From: Butyricicoccus_A sp963588905
GTDB taxonomy: Bacteria > Bacillota > Clostridia > Oscillospirales > Butyricicoccaceae
DNA: 64,000 nt
Direction of reading: 5' to 3'
Assembly (NCBI GenBank): GCA_963588905.1
Contig: CAVAJF010000036.1
Location: 62,001-126,000 of the forward strand
Every line of letters starts with the position of its first letter. Positions within the stretch are counted from its first letter, which is position 1. Below are positions 33,048-41,434 of the stretch, in pieces. The notes under the pieces are model-generated. The model saw only the letters and a list, made by a program, of their open reading frames with translations, made no database searches and was not told the origin of the DNA. The position numbers and the translations under genes are program-made.

Positions 33048-34784
33048 ATGATAAAAATGTTAATGGGCAGCATTCGGCAGTACAAACGTGCTTCACTGCT
33101 GTCACCGTTGTTTGTCACGCTGGAAGTCATGCTGGAATGTTTACTGCCGCTTGTTATGGCAAGTATGATTGACAATATGACAGGAAACAGCATGATGCCG
33201 ATTATCAAATACGGCATCGCGCTGGCAATTATGGCGATGCTGTCGTTGCTGTTCGGTGCACTGTCCGGTAAGTATGCGGCAACGGCATCCTGCGGCTTTG
33301 CTAAGAACTTACGCCAAGACTTATTTTTTAAGATTCAAGGCTTTTCGTTCGCTGACATCGACAAATTTTCGTCCTCGTCTCTGGTGACGCGTATGACAAC
33401 GGATGTCACGAATGTACAGAATGCGTATCAGATGATTATTCGTGTCGCTGTGCGCACCCCACTGATGTTGATTTTCTCTGTCATTATGGGCATGTCCATC
33501 AGTGTGCGGATTTCGTTGATTTTCTTGGTCATGATTCCGATTATCGGCGGCGCATTGCTTGGCATTGCATGGCATGTTTTCCCGATTTTCAAGCGCATCT
33601 TTAAAAAATACGATCGCATGAATGAATCAGTACAGGAAAATATCTCTGGTATCCGCGTTGTCAAATCCTTTGTCCGTGAGGACTATGAGCGAGAGAAGTT
33701 TTACACTCAATCGGAATCCGTTCGCCGTGATTTCACGCGTGTCGAGAAGATTTTGGCACTCAATGCTCCGATTATGATGTTTGGCATTTACGTATGTATG
33801 TTGCTTGTCAGCTTCATTGGTGCCAATATCATTATCGCTTCGCACGGCTCGGCATTGACAACCGGTGAGCTTTCTTCTCTCATCAATTACGGCGTGCAGA
33901 TCTTGGCATCTATGATGATGTTCTCTATGGTGTTCGTCATGTGCATGATGGCAGCGGAGCCGGTACAGCGTATCACCGAAGTGCTGAAGCATGAGAGTGT
34001 GCTGAAAAATCCGGAGCATGGCAAGACCACCTTGGATGACGGCAGCATTTCCTTTGACCATGTTTCGTTCCGCTACTCGGACAAGAGCAAGAAGTATGCA
34101 CTGTCTGACATCAATTTCGATATTCCGTCCGGCAAGACTATTGGTATCATTGGCGGTACCGGTTCGTCGAAAACATCGCTGATTCAGTTGATTTCCCGTC
34201 TGTATGATACGACAGAAGGCAGCGTCCGTGTTGGCGGTGTAGATGTACGTGAGTACGATTTGGAATCTTTGCGCAGTGAAGTGGCTGTGGTACTGCAAAA
34301 AAACATTTTGTTTTCCGGTACAATTAAAGAAAATCTGCGCTGGGGCAATAAAGATGCTACGGATGCAGAATTGGAACGCGTTTGCCGCTTAGCACAGGCG
34401 GATGAATTTATTCAGCAGTTCCCGCAGAAATATGATACATATATTGAGCGCGGCGGCAGCAATGTCTCTGGCGGTCAGAAACAGCGTCTGTGTATTGCTC
34501 GTGCGCTGCTCAAAAAGCCGAAGATTTTGATTCTGGATGACTCGACTTCCGCTGTAGATACCAAGACCGATGCGTTGATTCGTAAGGCGTTCCGACAGGA
34601 AATTCCAGATACCACCAAGATTATCATTGCCCAGCGTATTTCATCCGTAGAGGACGCCGACCAGATCTTCGTCATGGAGGATGGCCGGATTGTCGAGCGC
34701 GGCACACATGATGAGTTGGTAGCGCTGGGTGGTATTTACCGTGAAGTATATGATTCTCAGACGAAAAGCAGAGAGGAGGCGTAA
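33048..34784 (+). CDS. Heterodimeric ABC exporter, subunit with degenerate ATPase site
   Basis: A 578-residue half-transporter: six membrane helices (1-320) then an ATPase domain. Walker A is GGTGSSKTS, the signature is the consensus VSGGQKQR, but Walker B reads LILDDSTSAVD with Asp in place of the catalytic Glu, and the H-loop reads IAQRISS with Gln for His. This is the degenerate half of an asymmetric pair. The start at 33048 is taken because AAGGAG lies 9 bases upstream. The partner gene begins 3 bases after its stop. Confidence 0.92.
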   Translation: MIKMLMGSIRQYKRASLLSPLFVTLEVMLECLLPLVMASMIDNMTGNSMMPIIKYGIALAIMAMLSLLFGALSGKYAATASCGFAKNLRQDLFFKIQGFSFADIDKFSSSSLVTRMTTDVTNVQNAYQMIIRVAVRTPLMLIFSVIMGMSISVRISLIFLVMIPIIGGALLGIAWHVFPIFKRIFKKYDRMNESVQENISGIRVVKSFVREDYEREKFYTQSESVRRDFTRVEKILALNAPIMMFGIYVCMLLVSFIGANIIIASHGSALTTGELSSLINYGVQILASMMMFSMVFVMCMMAAEPVQRITEVLKHESVLKNPEHGKTTLDDGSISFDHVSFRYSDKSKKYALSDINFDIPSGKTIGIIGGTGSSKTSLIQLISRLYDTTEGSVRVGGVDVREYDLESLRSEVAVVLQKNILFSGTIKENLRWGNKDATDAELERVCRLAQADEFIQQFPQKYDTYIERGGSNVSGGQKQRLCIARALLKKPKILILDDSTSAVDTKTDALIRKAFRQEIPDTTKIIIAQRISSVEDADQIFVMEDGRIVERGTHDELVALGGIYREVYDSQTKSREEA

Positions 34785-34787
34785 CTG

Positions 34788-36707
34788 ATGGCAAAGCAGA
34801 ATAAAAAAGGCAAGCGTCCTGCCGTAAAAAAGGGCACATTTGGCCGACTGTTCCGGTATCTGTTTCAGCATTACGGCATTCGGCTGATCGTCGTGATGAT
34901 TTGTATTGTCATCAGTGCGGCAGCTTCTGTTGTAGCAACGGTATTTTTACAGCGTTTGATTGATGAATGCATTGTGCCGGGCATTTCGTCTGGTATGGGA
35001 GCGGTACAGAATTTGCTGATCCATATCCTTCTGACCATGATGGCGTTTTACATTCTCGGTGTCGTCGCAGCGTTTATTTACAACCGAATTATGGCGACCG
35101 TCACGCAGGGTACACTGAAGAATCTGCGCGACGATATGTTTAACGGCATGGAAACACTGCCGATTAAATACTTTGATACGCATCCGCACGGTGACATTAT
35201 GAGTACCTATACGAATGACACCGATGCCATTCGTATGTTGATTGGTCAGAGCTTGCCGATGCTTACACAGTCGGTTTTGTCTGTACTCGCTATGATTGGC
35301 ATGATGCTGTATTTCAGTGTATGGCTGACTATTCTTGTCTTGATTTTTATTGGCGTCATGCTGACAATTTCCAAAAAATTTGGCGGCGCCAGTGCGAAGT
35401 ACATGATGGCACAGCAGCGTTCGCTGGCAACAGAAGAAGGCTTTGTTGAGGAAATCATGAGCGGCCAGAAGGTCGTACAGGTATTTTGCCATGAAGAAGA
35501 GAGCAAACAGGATTTTGTCAAGCTCAATGAAAAGCTGTTTCATGACGGCGAAAAAGCAAATCAGTACGGCAATGTCCTCATGCCGATTCTCAACAACTTG
35601 GGCAATCTGATGTACGTGCTGCTGGCAGTGCTCGGTGGTACATTGGTTGTTCTGCACGCGCCGAATGTCAGCTTGACCGGTGTAGACACCATTACGCTCG
35701 GCATTATCATTTCGTTCCTCAGCATGACGCGTCAGCTGTCGCAGACCATTGGTCAGGCATCTATGCAGGTATCGATGATTGCCATGGGTCTGGCAGGCGC
35801 AGGCCGCGTCTTTGAGTTGATCGATCAGGTATCCGAAGAAGATCATGGCTATGTACATCTGGTTAACGCAAAGAAAGATGCAGACGGCAACATCATCGAG
35901 TGTGACAAGCCGACTGGCATGTGGGCTTGGAAGCATCCGCACAGCGCAGACGGCACTGTATCGTATCGAGAACTCAAGGGTGATGTCCGTCTGGAAGATG
36001 TCAATTTTGGTTACACGCCGGATAAGACAGTCCTGCACGATGTCTCGCTGTATGCGAAGCCGGGACAGAAAATTGCGTTTGTCGGTGCGACTGGTGCCGG
36101 TAAGACAACCATTACCAATTTGATTAACCGATTTTATGATATTCAGGACGGCAAAATTCGTTATGACGGCATCAATATTGAAAAAATTTGCAAGCCGGAT
36201 TTGCGCCGTTCGCTCGGCATTGTCTTGCAGGATGTCAATTTATTCACGGGAACCGTTATGGATAACATTCGATATGGCAGACTGGATGCAACCGATGAAG
36301 AGTGTATCGCAGCTGCCAAGCTGGCAAATGCGGATAGCTTTATCTCCCGCTTGCCGGATGGTTATCAGACGATGCTGACAGGCAATGGCTCAAATCTCTC
36401 GCAGGGTCAGCGTCAGCTGCTGTCAATTGCACGTGCCGCTGTGGCAGATCCTCCGGTTATGATTCTGGATGAAGCAACCTCGTCCATTGATACACGAACC
36501 GAAGCTCTGGTTCAGGCTGGCATGGACAATCTGATGAAGGGCAGAACGGTATTTGTCATCGCACACCGCTTGTCCACGGTTCGGAACAGTGAGGCAATCA
36601 TGGTGCTGGATCATGGCAGAATTATCGAACGAGGCACCCATGATCAGCTCATTGAGCAGAAGGGCGTATATTATCAACTGTATACCGGCGCATTTGAGTT
36701 GGAGTAA
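34788..36707 (+). CDS. Heterodimeric ABC exporter, catalytic subunit
   Basis: A 639-residue half-transporter. The Walker A GATGAGKTT, Walker B MILDEATSSID and H-loop IAHRLST are all consensus, while the signature is LSQGQRQL, altered from LSGGQ. Its Walker motifs would pair with the VSGGQ of the preceding subunit to make the one active site. An insert of about 35 residues (near 355-390) before the ATPase domain is common in the LmrD/BmrD side of such pairs. Substrates are probably drugs or peptides. A terminator follows. Confidence 0.92.
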   Translation: MAKQNKKGKRPAVKKGTFGRLFRYLFQHYGIRLIVVMICIVISAAASVVATVFLQRLIDECIVPGISSGMGAVQNLLIHILLTMMAFYILGVVAAFIYNRIMATVTQGTLKNLRDDMFNGMETLPIKYFDTHPHGDIMSTYTNDTDAIRMLIGQSLPMLTQSVLSVLAMIGMMLYFSVWLTILVLIFIGVMLTISKKFGGASAKYMMAQQRSLATEEGFVEEIMSGQKVVQVFCHEEESKQDFVKLNEKLFHDGEKANQYGNVLMPILNNLGNLMYVLLAVLGGTLVVLHAPNVSLTGVDTITLGIIISFLSMTRQLSQTIGQASMQVSMIAMGLAGAGRVFELIDQVSEEDHGYVHLVNAKKDADGNIIECDKPTGMWAWKHPHSADGTVSYRELKGDVRLEDVNFGYTPDKTVLHDVSLYAKPGQKIAFVGATGAGKTTITNLINRFYDIQDGKIRYDGINIEKICKPDLRRSLGIVLQDVNLFTGTVMDNIRYGRLDATDEECIAAAKLANADSFISRLPDGYQTMLTGNGSNLSQGQRQLLSIARAAVADPPVMILDEATSSIDTRTEALVQAGMDNLMKGRTVFVIAHRLSTVRNSEAIMVLDHGRIIERGTHDQLIEQKGVYYQLYTGAFELE

Positions 36708-36737
36708 AAAAACAGACCGCACAAGCGGTCTGTTTTC
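36706..36737. terminator. Bidirectional terminator between exporter and SLH gene
   Basis: AAAACAGACCGC/GCGGTCTGTTTT with a short loop stands between two convergent genes and has A/T tracts on both sides. Confidence 0.85.
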
Positions 36738-36752
36738 GTTTATAGCATCAAA

Positions 36753-38336
36753 TTAGTCAGCCGTCATCAAATCCATGACGAAGGAGAAAATCGAAACACC
36801 CTCAGCTCTGGTGAGCTGCTTTTTTGGCTGGAAACTACCGTTTGGATAGCCAGAGATGAGACGTGTAGCCGTTGCACGGCATACGGCATCTCGTGCCCAA
36901 TTGGAAATCGTGTTCTTGTCGGTATAGGTCACATCTGCCCAATCCATAGTTTCCATATCCACTTCTTTTTGATCCAAATGGTGCGCAATCATCGTGACGA
37001 ACTCTTCGCGCGTTACACCGCGATTTGGTTCAAACTTGAAATTGCCAACACCGGAAACCAGATTGTTTGCTTGCGCCCAAGCAATTGCCGGTGTATACCA
37101 TTTGCCATCGGGAACGTCGGTAAAATTCGCATGGGTGTATTCACTCAGATCTGCATTATCCAGCTTTGCAATAATTTGTGTAGCCATGGCGCGGGTCATC
37201 GTGACCTTGCCATCGAAACGATGAGGAGCCGTACCGGATACCAATCCAGCAGTTGCAGCCTTCATAGCAGAGGTAAGATACCATGATTCTTCGGAAATAT
37301 CATAGAACAAATCGTCTACAAACATCGCATAAATCGTCGTTGCGCCTGTAACAGGGAACGAATAAGACAGATCTGCGCTCAGCAGCGTACCATTGCCGTC
37401 AAACCAGCCTTCAAATGCTTTGTCAGCAGTCGGTGTAGCGGTGAGGGTAACATTGCTGCCAATATCATATTTGCCCGAACCGGAAGTGCTGCCGGAACGG
37501 GAGGCAATACCGGTTACCGGAACCAGTTTCTCACGGTGTGCGCTGACAGACAAAAAGCCTGCATCGCGCTTGGCGTTGATGGAAGTTTCTTCTGTATAGC
37601 GGAAGTAATTGGAATCTCCAGAGGTCACACCGAAATAACGGGAATAGTTGATGGTTCCTTTGCCATCATTGGTCATACGGTATTCACGCTGTGGATCAAA
37701 AATATAATATTTGCCATCTAAGACAACTTCCGTCCAGCCGTGATGGCCATGTGCTGTGCTGCTGAATCCGAGAGATTCTTCAAATTTGAAATCGCCGGTA
37801 TGTACATACGCATCAATACCAATGTATCGCACCATGACTGCAAAGACAGCACCCCAATCATAGCACACACCCTTGTGCTTGATCATCGTATAATAGGTTC
37901 GAGCAATCACATCTTCCGGGAAGGCTTTTTGCAAGCCATCTTCATAGTCGTTGTACGGATATTTTTCTTTGAAACCGTCGTATCCTGAATTTTTAGCAGT
38001 GTATCCTGCCCAGGAGTAGTCGATGTTTTTGATTGTCCATGCGTAGCAAGCCTTTACTTTTTCAGCTGTAGACTGATTCGCATAGGGAGCAAGAACAGAG
38101 TCCAACAATTTGTCTAAAGCGGCATAGCCGGTCTTTTGCGGATGCAGCGTCTGGCTGTTTAACAGGGAAATGATCTGCGAATTGGAGACATTCTTGTCTA
38201 CAATCATTGCGGACTTGTCATCTGCGACGAGTGTTGGATCATCCGTTGCCTGTACAAGAGCCGTAAAACTTGGCGTAAAGCACAGAACCAGAGCCAACAT
38301 GAAGCCAATGAATCGCCTCTTTTTGTGAGTTTTCAT
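36753..38336 (-). CDS. Secreted transglutaminase-like protein with SLH anchor
   Basis: A 527-residue exported protein. Signal peptide at 1-31 (KKRRF, hydrophobic core, ALVQA). A transglutaminase/protease-like domain at about 90-220 with the triad Cys158 (HKGVCYDW), His199 (GHHGWTEV) and Asp214 (YIFDPQ). An InlB B-repeat-like module at about 270-340 (FEGWFDGNG, TIYAMF). Three SLH modules at about 345-525 (WYLTSAMKAATAGLVSG, WYTPAIAWAQANNLVSG, WARDAVCRATATRLISGYPNGSF), which bind pyruvylated cell-wall polymer. It is probably a wall-bound peptidoglycan or peptide hydrolase. The start at 38336 follows AAGGAGGAG. Confidence 0.9.
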   Translation of the reverse strand: MKTHKKRRFIGFMLALVLCFTPSFTALVQATDDPTLVADDKSAMIVDKNVSNSQIISLLNSQTLHPQKTGYAALDKLLDSVLAPYANQSTAEKVKACYAWTIKNIDYSWAGYTAKNSGYDGFKEKYPYNDYEDGLQKAFPEDVIARTYYTMIKHKGVCYDWGAVFAVMVRYIGIDAYVHTGDFKFEESLGFSSTAHGHHGWTEVVLDGKYYIFDPQREYRMTNDGKGTINYSRYFGVTSGDSNYFRYTEETSINAKRDAGFLSVSAHREKLVPVTGIASRSGSTSGSGKYDIGSNVTLTATPTADKAFEGWFDGNGTLLSADLSYSFPVTGATTIYAMFVDDLFYDISEESWYLTSAMKAATAGLVSGTAPHRFDGKVTMTRAMATQIIAKLDNADLSEYTHANFTDVPDGKWYTPAIAWAQANNLVSGVGNFKFEPNRGVTREEFVTMIAHHLDQKEVDMETMDWADVTYTDKNTISNWARDAVCRATATRLISGYPNGSFQPKKQLTRAEGVSIFSFVMDLMTAD

Positions 38337-38370
38337 CAATACTCCTCCTTTTTACATGCGGTTATTGTCT

Positions 38371-38400
38371 ATTATATCATGTGACGAATTGGGACTGCAA
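38371..38400 (-). promoter_or_regulatory. Promoter of the SLH-transglutaminase gene
   Basis: The minus strand has -35 TTGCAG (38400-38395), 18 bases and -10 TATAAT (38376-38371), about 35 bases before the start codon. Confidence 0.65.
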
Positions 38401-38514
38401 TAGATGATGCAAATTATTTTTACAAGGATGAGTGGGCAACGTCCGCCACCCGGAATTAACTCTTATAATCCGGAAACTACCTTTACATTTGACGAATTAT
38501 TTTTATAAATTCTC

Positions 38515-38545
38515 TTGACTTAAAGTTAACTTCAGGGTGTATGCT
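38515..38545 (+). promoter_or_regulatory. MerR-type promoter with 19-base spacer before the aldo-keto reductase
   Basis: -35 TTGACT (38515-38520) and -10 TATGCT (38540-38545) are 19 bases apart, too long for normal sigma contact and characteristic of MerR-activated promoters. The spacer holds the dyad TTAAAGTTAACTTCAG centred on GTTAAC, resembling sites of the NmlR/AdhR group that controls aldehyde-responsive reductases. No merR gene is in this window. Confidence 0.6.
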
Positions 38546-38577
38546 AGAGCCAACAAGAAATCTAACAGGAGGAATCT

Positions 38578-39441
38578 ATGATGTTCAACGAAGTATACAC
38601 TCTGGCAAATGGTACCCGCATCCCGAAGTTGGGACTCGGTACATGGTTTATTGATGATGACAAGGCGGCGCAGGCAGTGCGTGAGGCAGTCAAGCTGGGC
38701 TATCGCCTGATCGACACGGCGCAGGCGTATGGCAATGAGCGCGGTGTAGGAGAAGGTGTGCGTACCTGTGGCATTCCGCGTGAGCAGCTGTTTGTCGCTA
38801 GCAAGATTGCCGCAGAAAACAAGACTTACGAGAGTGCTATGGCATCCATTGATGAGACTTTGGAAAAGATGGGCTTAGACTATCTTGACCAGATGATTAT
38901 TCACAGCCCGCAGCCGTGGGCAGAATTCCGCGTAGAGAAGCGGTATTTTGAGGAAAATAAGCAGGTTTGGCGTGCATTGGAAGATGCACAGGCAGCCGGA
39001 AAAGTTAAGGTAATTGGCGTGTCCAATTTCTTGCAGGATGATTTGGAGAATATCCTGTCTGATTGCCGTGTCAAGCCGATGGTGAACCAGATTTTGCTGC
39101 ATATCAGCAACACAAATCAGGAACTGCTGACATTCTGCAAGCAGCAGGGCATTCAGGTTGAAGCGTATTCTCCGATTGCACATGGTGAAGCGCTCAAAAA
39201 TCCGGCAATTATGGAGATGGCGAAAAAATATCATGTCTCTGTCGCACAGCTTTGCATCCGCTATGTGATTCAGCTTGGTACTGTGGCACTGCCGAAAACC
39301 GCAGATCCGGCGCACATGGCAGACAATGCTGCGGTAGATTTTGAGATCTCTGCACAGGATATGCAGCAGCTTGTACAGATGCAGACCATCCAGAGCTATG
39401 GCGAATTTGATGTCTTCCCGGTATTTGGAAAGGGCGTTTGA
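38578..39441 (+). CDS. Aldo/keto reductase
   Basis: A 287-residue NADPH-dependent carbonyl reductase of the 2,5-diketo-gluconate reductase-like group. The tetrad is visible: Asp in RLIDTAQAYGNE (Asp near 48, Tyr near 53), Lys in LFVASKIAAEN, and His in QMIIHSPQPW. The NADP region is LPKTADPAHMADN. AGGAGG precedes the ATG. It is followed after 5 bases by a flavodoxin, and its 19-base-spaced promoter suggests induction by electrophiles or aldehydes. Confidence 0.92.
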   Translation: MMFNEVYTLANGTRIPKLGLGTWFIDDDKAAQAVREAVKLGYRLIDTAQAYGNERGVGEGVRTCGIPREQLFVASKIAAENKTYESAMASIDETLEKMGLDYLDQMIIHSPQPWAEFRVEKRYFEENKQVWRALEDAQAAGKVKVIGVSNFLQDDLENILSDCRVKPMVNQILLHISNTNQELLTFCKQQGIQVEAYSPIAHGEALKNPAIMEMAKKYHVSVAQLCIRYVIQLGTVALPKTADPAHMADNAAVDFEISAQDMQQLVQMQTIQSYGEFDVFPVFGKGV

Positions 39442-39446
39442 GAAAA

Positions 39447-39956
39447 ATGAAAACACTTGTGGCATTTTACTCCCGTGCGGATGAGAACTATTTTGGCGGA
39501 ACCTATCGCTATATTTCGGTTGGCAATACACAGCGTGTAGCACAAGTGATCGCGCAGGAAACCGGCGCAGATTTGTTTGCAATTCAGCAGGTGCAGCCGT
39601 ATGCGGCGGAATATCAGACCTGTGTCGCACAGGCGCGAGAGGATTTTTACAACAAGGCTCGACCGGCTGTGCAAAATCTGCCGGAAAATTTGGATGATTA
39701 CGATGAAATCTACTTGGGCTATCCAAATTACTGCGGGGATATGCCGATGGCAGTGTATACCTTTTTGGAAGCCTTTTCGTGGGAAGGAAAGACGATTCAT
39801 CCATTCTGCACCCATGAGGGAAGCGGTTTGTCCGACACGGAGCGCAGCATTCAGCGCACCTGCACCGGCGCAACGGTGACAAAGGGACTGGCCGTACACG
39901 GCAGTCATGTAGACAGTGCGAAACATGCGATTCAGGCATGGATCAAGAACATTTAA
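39447..39956 (+). CDS. Flavodoxin-like protein
   Basis: A 169-residue flavodoxin-fold protein with the FMN phosphate loop in YSRADENYFGG and VGNTQRVAQVI (residues 7-35), GYPNYCGDMPMAVYTFLE in the middle and THEGSGLSDTE near 115. The GNT-RVA form is that of the flavodoxin_4 type linked to quinone or nitroreduction. The start at 39447 is taken because the GAGAAAA stretch of the previous gene's end fits a ribosome site and the earlier TTG lies inside the upstream stop. It is co-transcribed with the aldo/keto reductase. Confidence 0.88.
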   Translation: MKTLVAFYSRADENYFGGTYRYISVGNTQRVAQVIAQETGADLFAIQQVQPYAAEYQTCVAQAREDFYNKARPAVQNLPENLDDYDEIYLGYPNYCGDMPMAVYTFLEAFSWEGKTIHPFCTHEGSGLSDTERSIQRTCTGATVTKGLAVHGSHVDSAKHAIQAWIKNI

Positions 39957-39984
39957 CCGTGAGAACAGGATTCTCTGCATAAGT

Positions 39985-40023
39985 AAAGAGCGCATCTGAT
40001 TGTACGTCAGATGCGCTCTTTTG
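39985..40023. terminator. Terminator between flavodoxin and cytidylate-kinase-like gene
   Basis: AAGAGCGCATCTGA/TCAGATGCGCTCTT with a short loop and flanking A/T tracts separates two convergent genes. Confidence 0.85.
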
Positions 40024-40035
40024 TGTCAAGATCGG

Positions 40036-40647
40036 TTATTTGCTTGTGCGAGCGCGAATAAACGCGAGCAATTGCTGGGCGGTTCCGTTAGGTCCCAGCA
40101 CGCTGCTGTCGATGGACAGGTGGTAGCTGCTGGAATCGCCCCATGTGTTATCCGAGCGTTCCGAATAATACGATGCGCGTTTCCGATCCATCTGTTTAAT
40201 CATGTTTTTGGCTTTGGATTCCGTCAAGTCGTATTGCTTCATGATGCGCTGCATACGCCAATCCAAGGGCGCATGAATGAAAAAGCTAACACGATTCGGA
40301 AAATCAGAGAAGACGGCATCTGCGGCGCGGCCAATGAAAATACAGGGGCCTTCCTTCGCCAAATTGCGCATGGTTTCCTCTTCTGCCATAGAGATCTGTT
40401 GTTCAAAAGACAGGCCGTTCTGTCCCAATGTATACATATTTGCGGCAAGAGAGAACAAAAAGCTGTTGGTCAGGGAAGAACCGCTTTCACTCATCACCTT
40501 GGTATACATGCCATATTCTTTGGCTGCCTGCGCAATGTCGTCCTTATCGAATAGCGGCATATGCAGCTCCTTGGCGAGAATTTCAGCGATCTGATGTCCA
40601 CTGCTGCCAAACTGGCGGCTGACCGTAATAAGCAACTGGTTATTCAT
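40036..40647 (-). CDS. Cytidylate kinase-like family protein
   Basis: A 203-residue P-loop protein of the cytidylate-kinase-like family (PF13189). The nucleotide loop is VSRQFGSSGHQIAEILA at 9-25, a degenerate Walker A without the usual GKST (GSSGHQ). It has FDKDDIAQAA, CIFIGRAADAVF (near 105), and the lid arginines MDRKRASYYSERSDNTWGD. The family is widespread in Firmicutes but the substrate is not established. It is monocistronic, between a terminator and a divergent GNAT gene. Confidence 0.88.
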   Translation of the reverse strand: MNNQLLITVSRQFGSSGHQIAEILAKELHMPLFDKDDIAQAAKEYGMYTKVMSESGSSLTNSFLFSLAANMYTLGQNGLSFEQQISMAEEETMRNLAKEGPCIFIGRAADAVFSDFPNRVSFFIHAPLDWRMQRIMKQYDLTESKAKNMIKQMDRKRASYYSERSDNTWGDSSSYHLSIDSSVLGPNGTAQQLLAFIRARTSK

Positions 40648-40807
40648 AACAACGCCTCCTTTGCTCCATTATACAACAATTGGAGGATGTGTTCAATTTA
40701 TTTTGCGGAAAAAGGTGATTTCATAAAAAAACCTTTTCTGACACAGGAATTGATGTTATAATAAAAATAGATAAGATATAAGATTTTCAGGTAAGGATGT
40801 TTCCATC

Positions 40808-41434
40808 ATGAAAAATGTCATGATTCGCCCCGCGACACGCGCAGATGCACAAGAGATGCTGGCATTGTATGCGCCGTATGTACTGCATACGACCGTCACC
40901 AGCGAATATGATCCACCCAGCTTGGAGGAATTTACCAACCGTATTGAGACCTATACCGCCAAGACACCGTGGCTGTGCTGCGTCATAGATGGACAAATCG
41001 TCGGATATGGGTATGCATCACCGCATCGAAAGCGTGCTGCCTACCAGTGGTCGTGCGAAACGTCTATTTATACCAAAATGGGATTTCATCGTCGCGGCAT
41101 TGCAACCGCTCTGTATTCGGCACTGTTCGATCTGTTGGCGTATCAGGGATATTATAGCATTTATGTCGGCGTGACCTGCCCCAATCCGCGCAGTATGGCA
41201 TTTCATATGTCGATGGGTTTTGAGCGCATGGGCGCGTATCACAACAGTATGTACAAATTTGGAAAATGGCGCGATGTCATTTGGATGGGCAAGGCATTGC
41301 GGCACTATGAAGGAGAGCCGAAGCCTACGCTTCGCTATCCCGACATTCAAGACCAAGCCTATTGTCAACAAGTATTGGCGCAAGCAGCCCAGCTTGTGCA
41401 TGAGCCGCGGGCGATACACAATCGCCATGCGTGA
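40808..41434 (+). CDS. GNAT N-acetyltransferase, phosphinothricin-acetyltransferase type
   Basis: A 208-residue acetyltransferase: IRPATRADAQEMLALYAPYVLHTTVT at the start, VIDGQIVGYGYASPHRKRAAYQWSCETSIYTKMGFHRRGIATALY with the acetyl-CoA loop HRRGIA near 97, and VTCPNPRSMAFHMSMGFERMG near 122. This matches the Bar/PAT and MddA-like group, which acetylates the amino group of methionine-related toxins or other amines. The last 8 bases overlap the MocR-type gene, so the two are translationally coupled. Confidence 0.88.
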   Translation: MKNVMIRPATRADAQEMLALYAPYVLHTTVTSEYDPPSLEEFTNRIETYTAKTPWLCCVIDGQIVGYGYASPHRKRAAYQWSCETSIYTKMGFHRRGIATALYSALFDLLAYQGYYSIYVGVTCPNPRSMAFHMSMGFERMGAYHNSMYKFGKWRDVIWMGKALRHYEGEPKPTLRYPDIQDQAYCQQVLAQAAQLVHEPRAIHNRHA

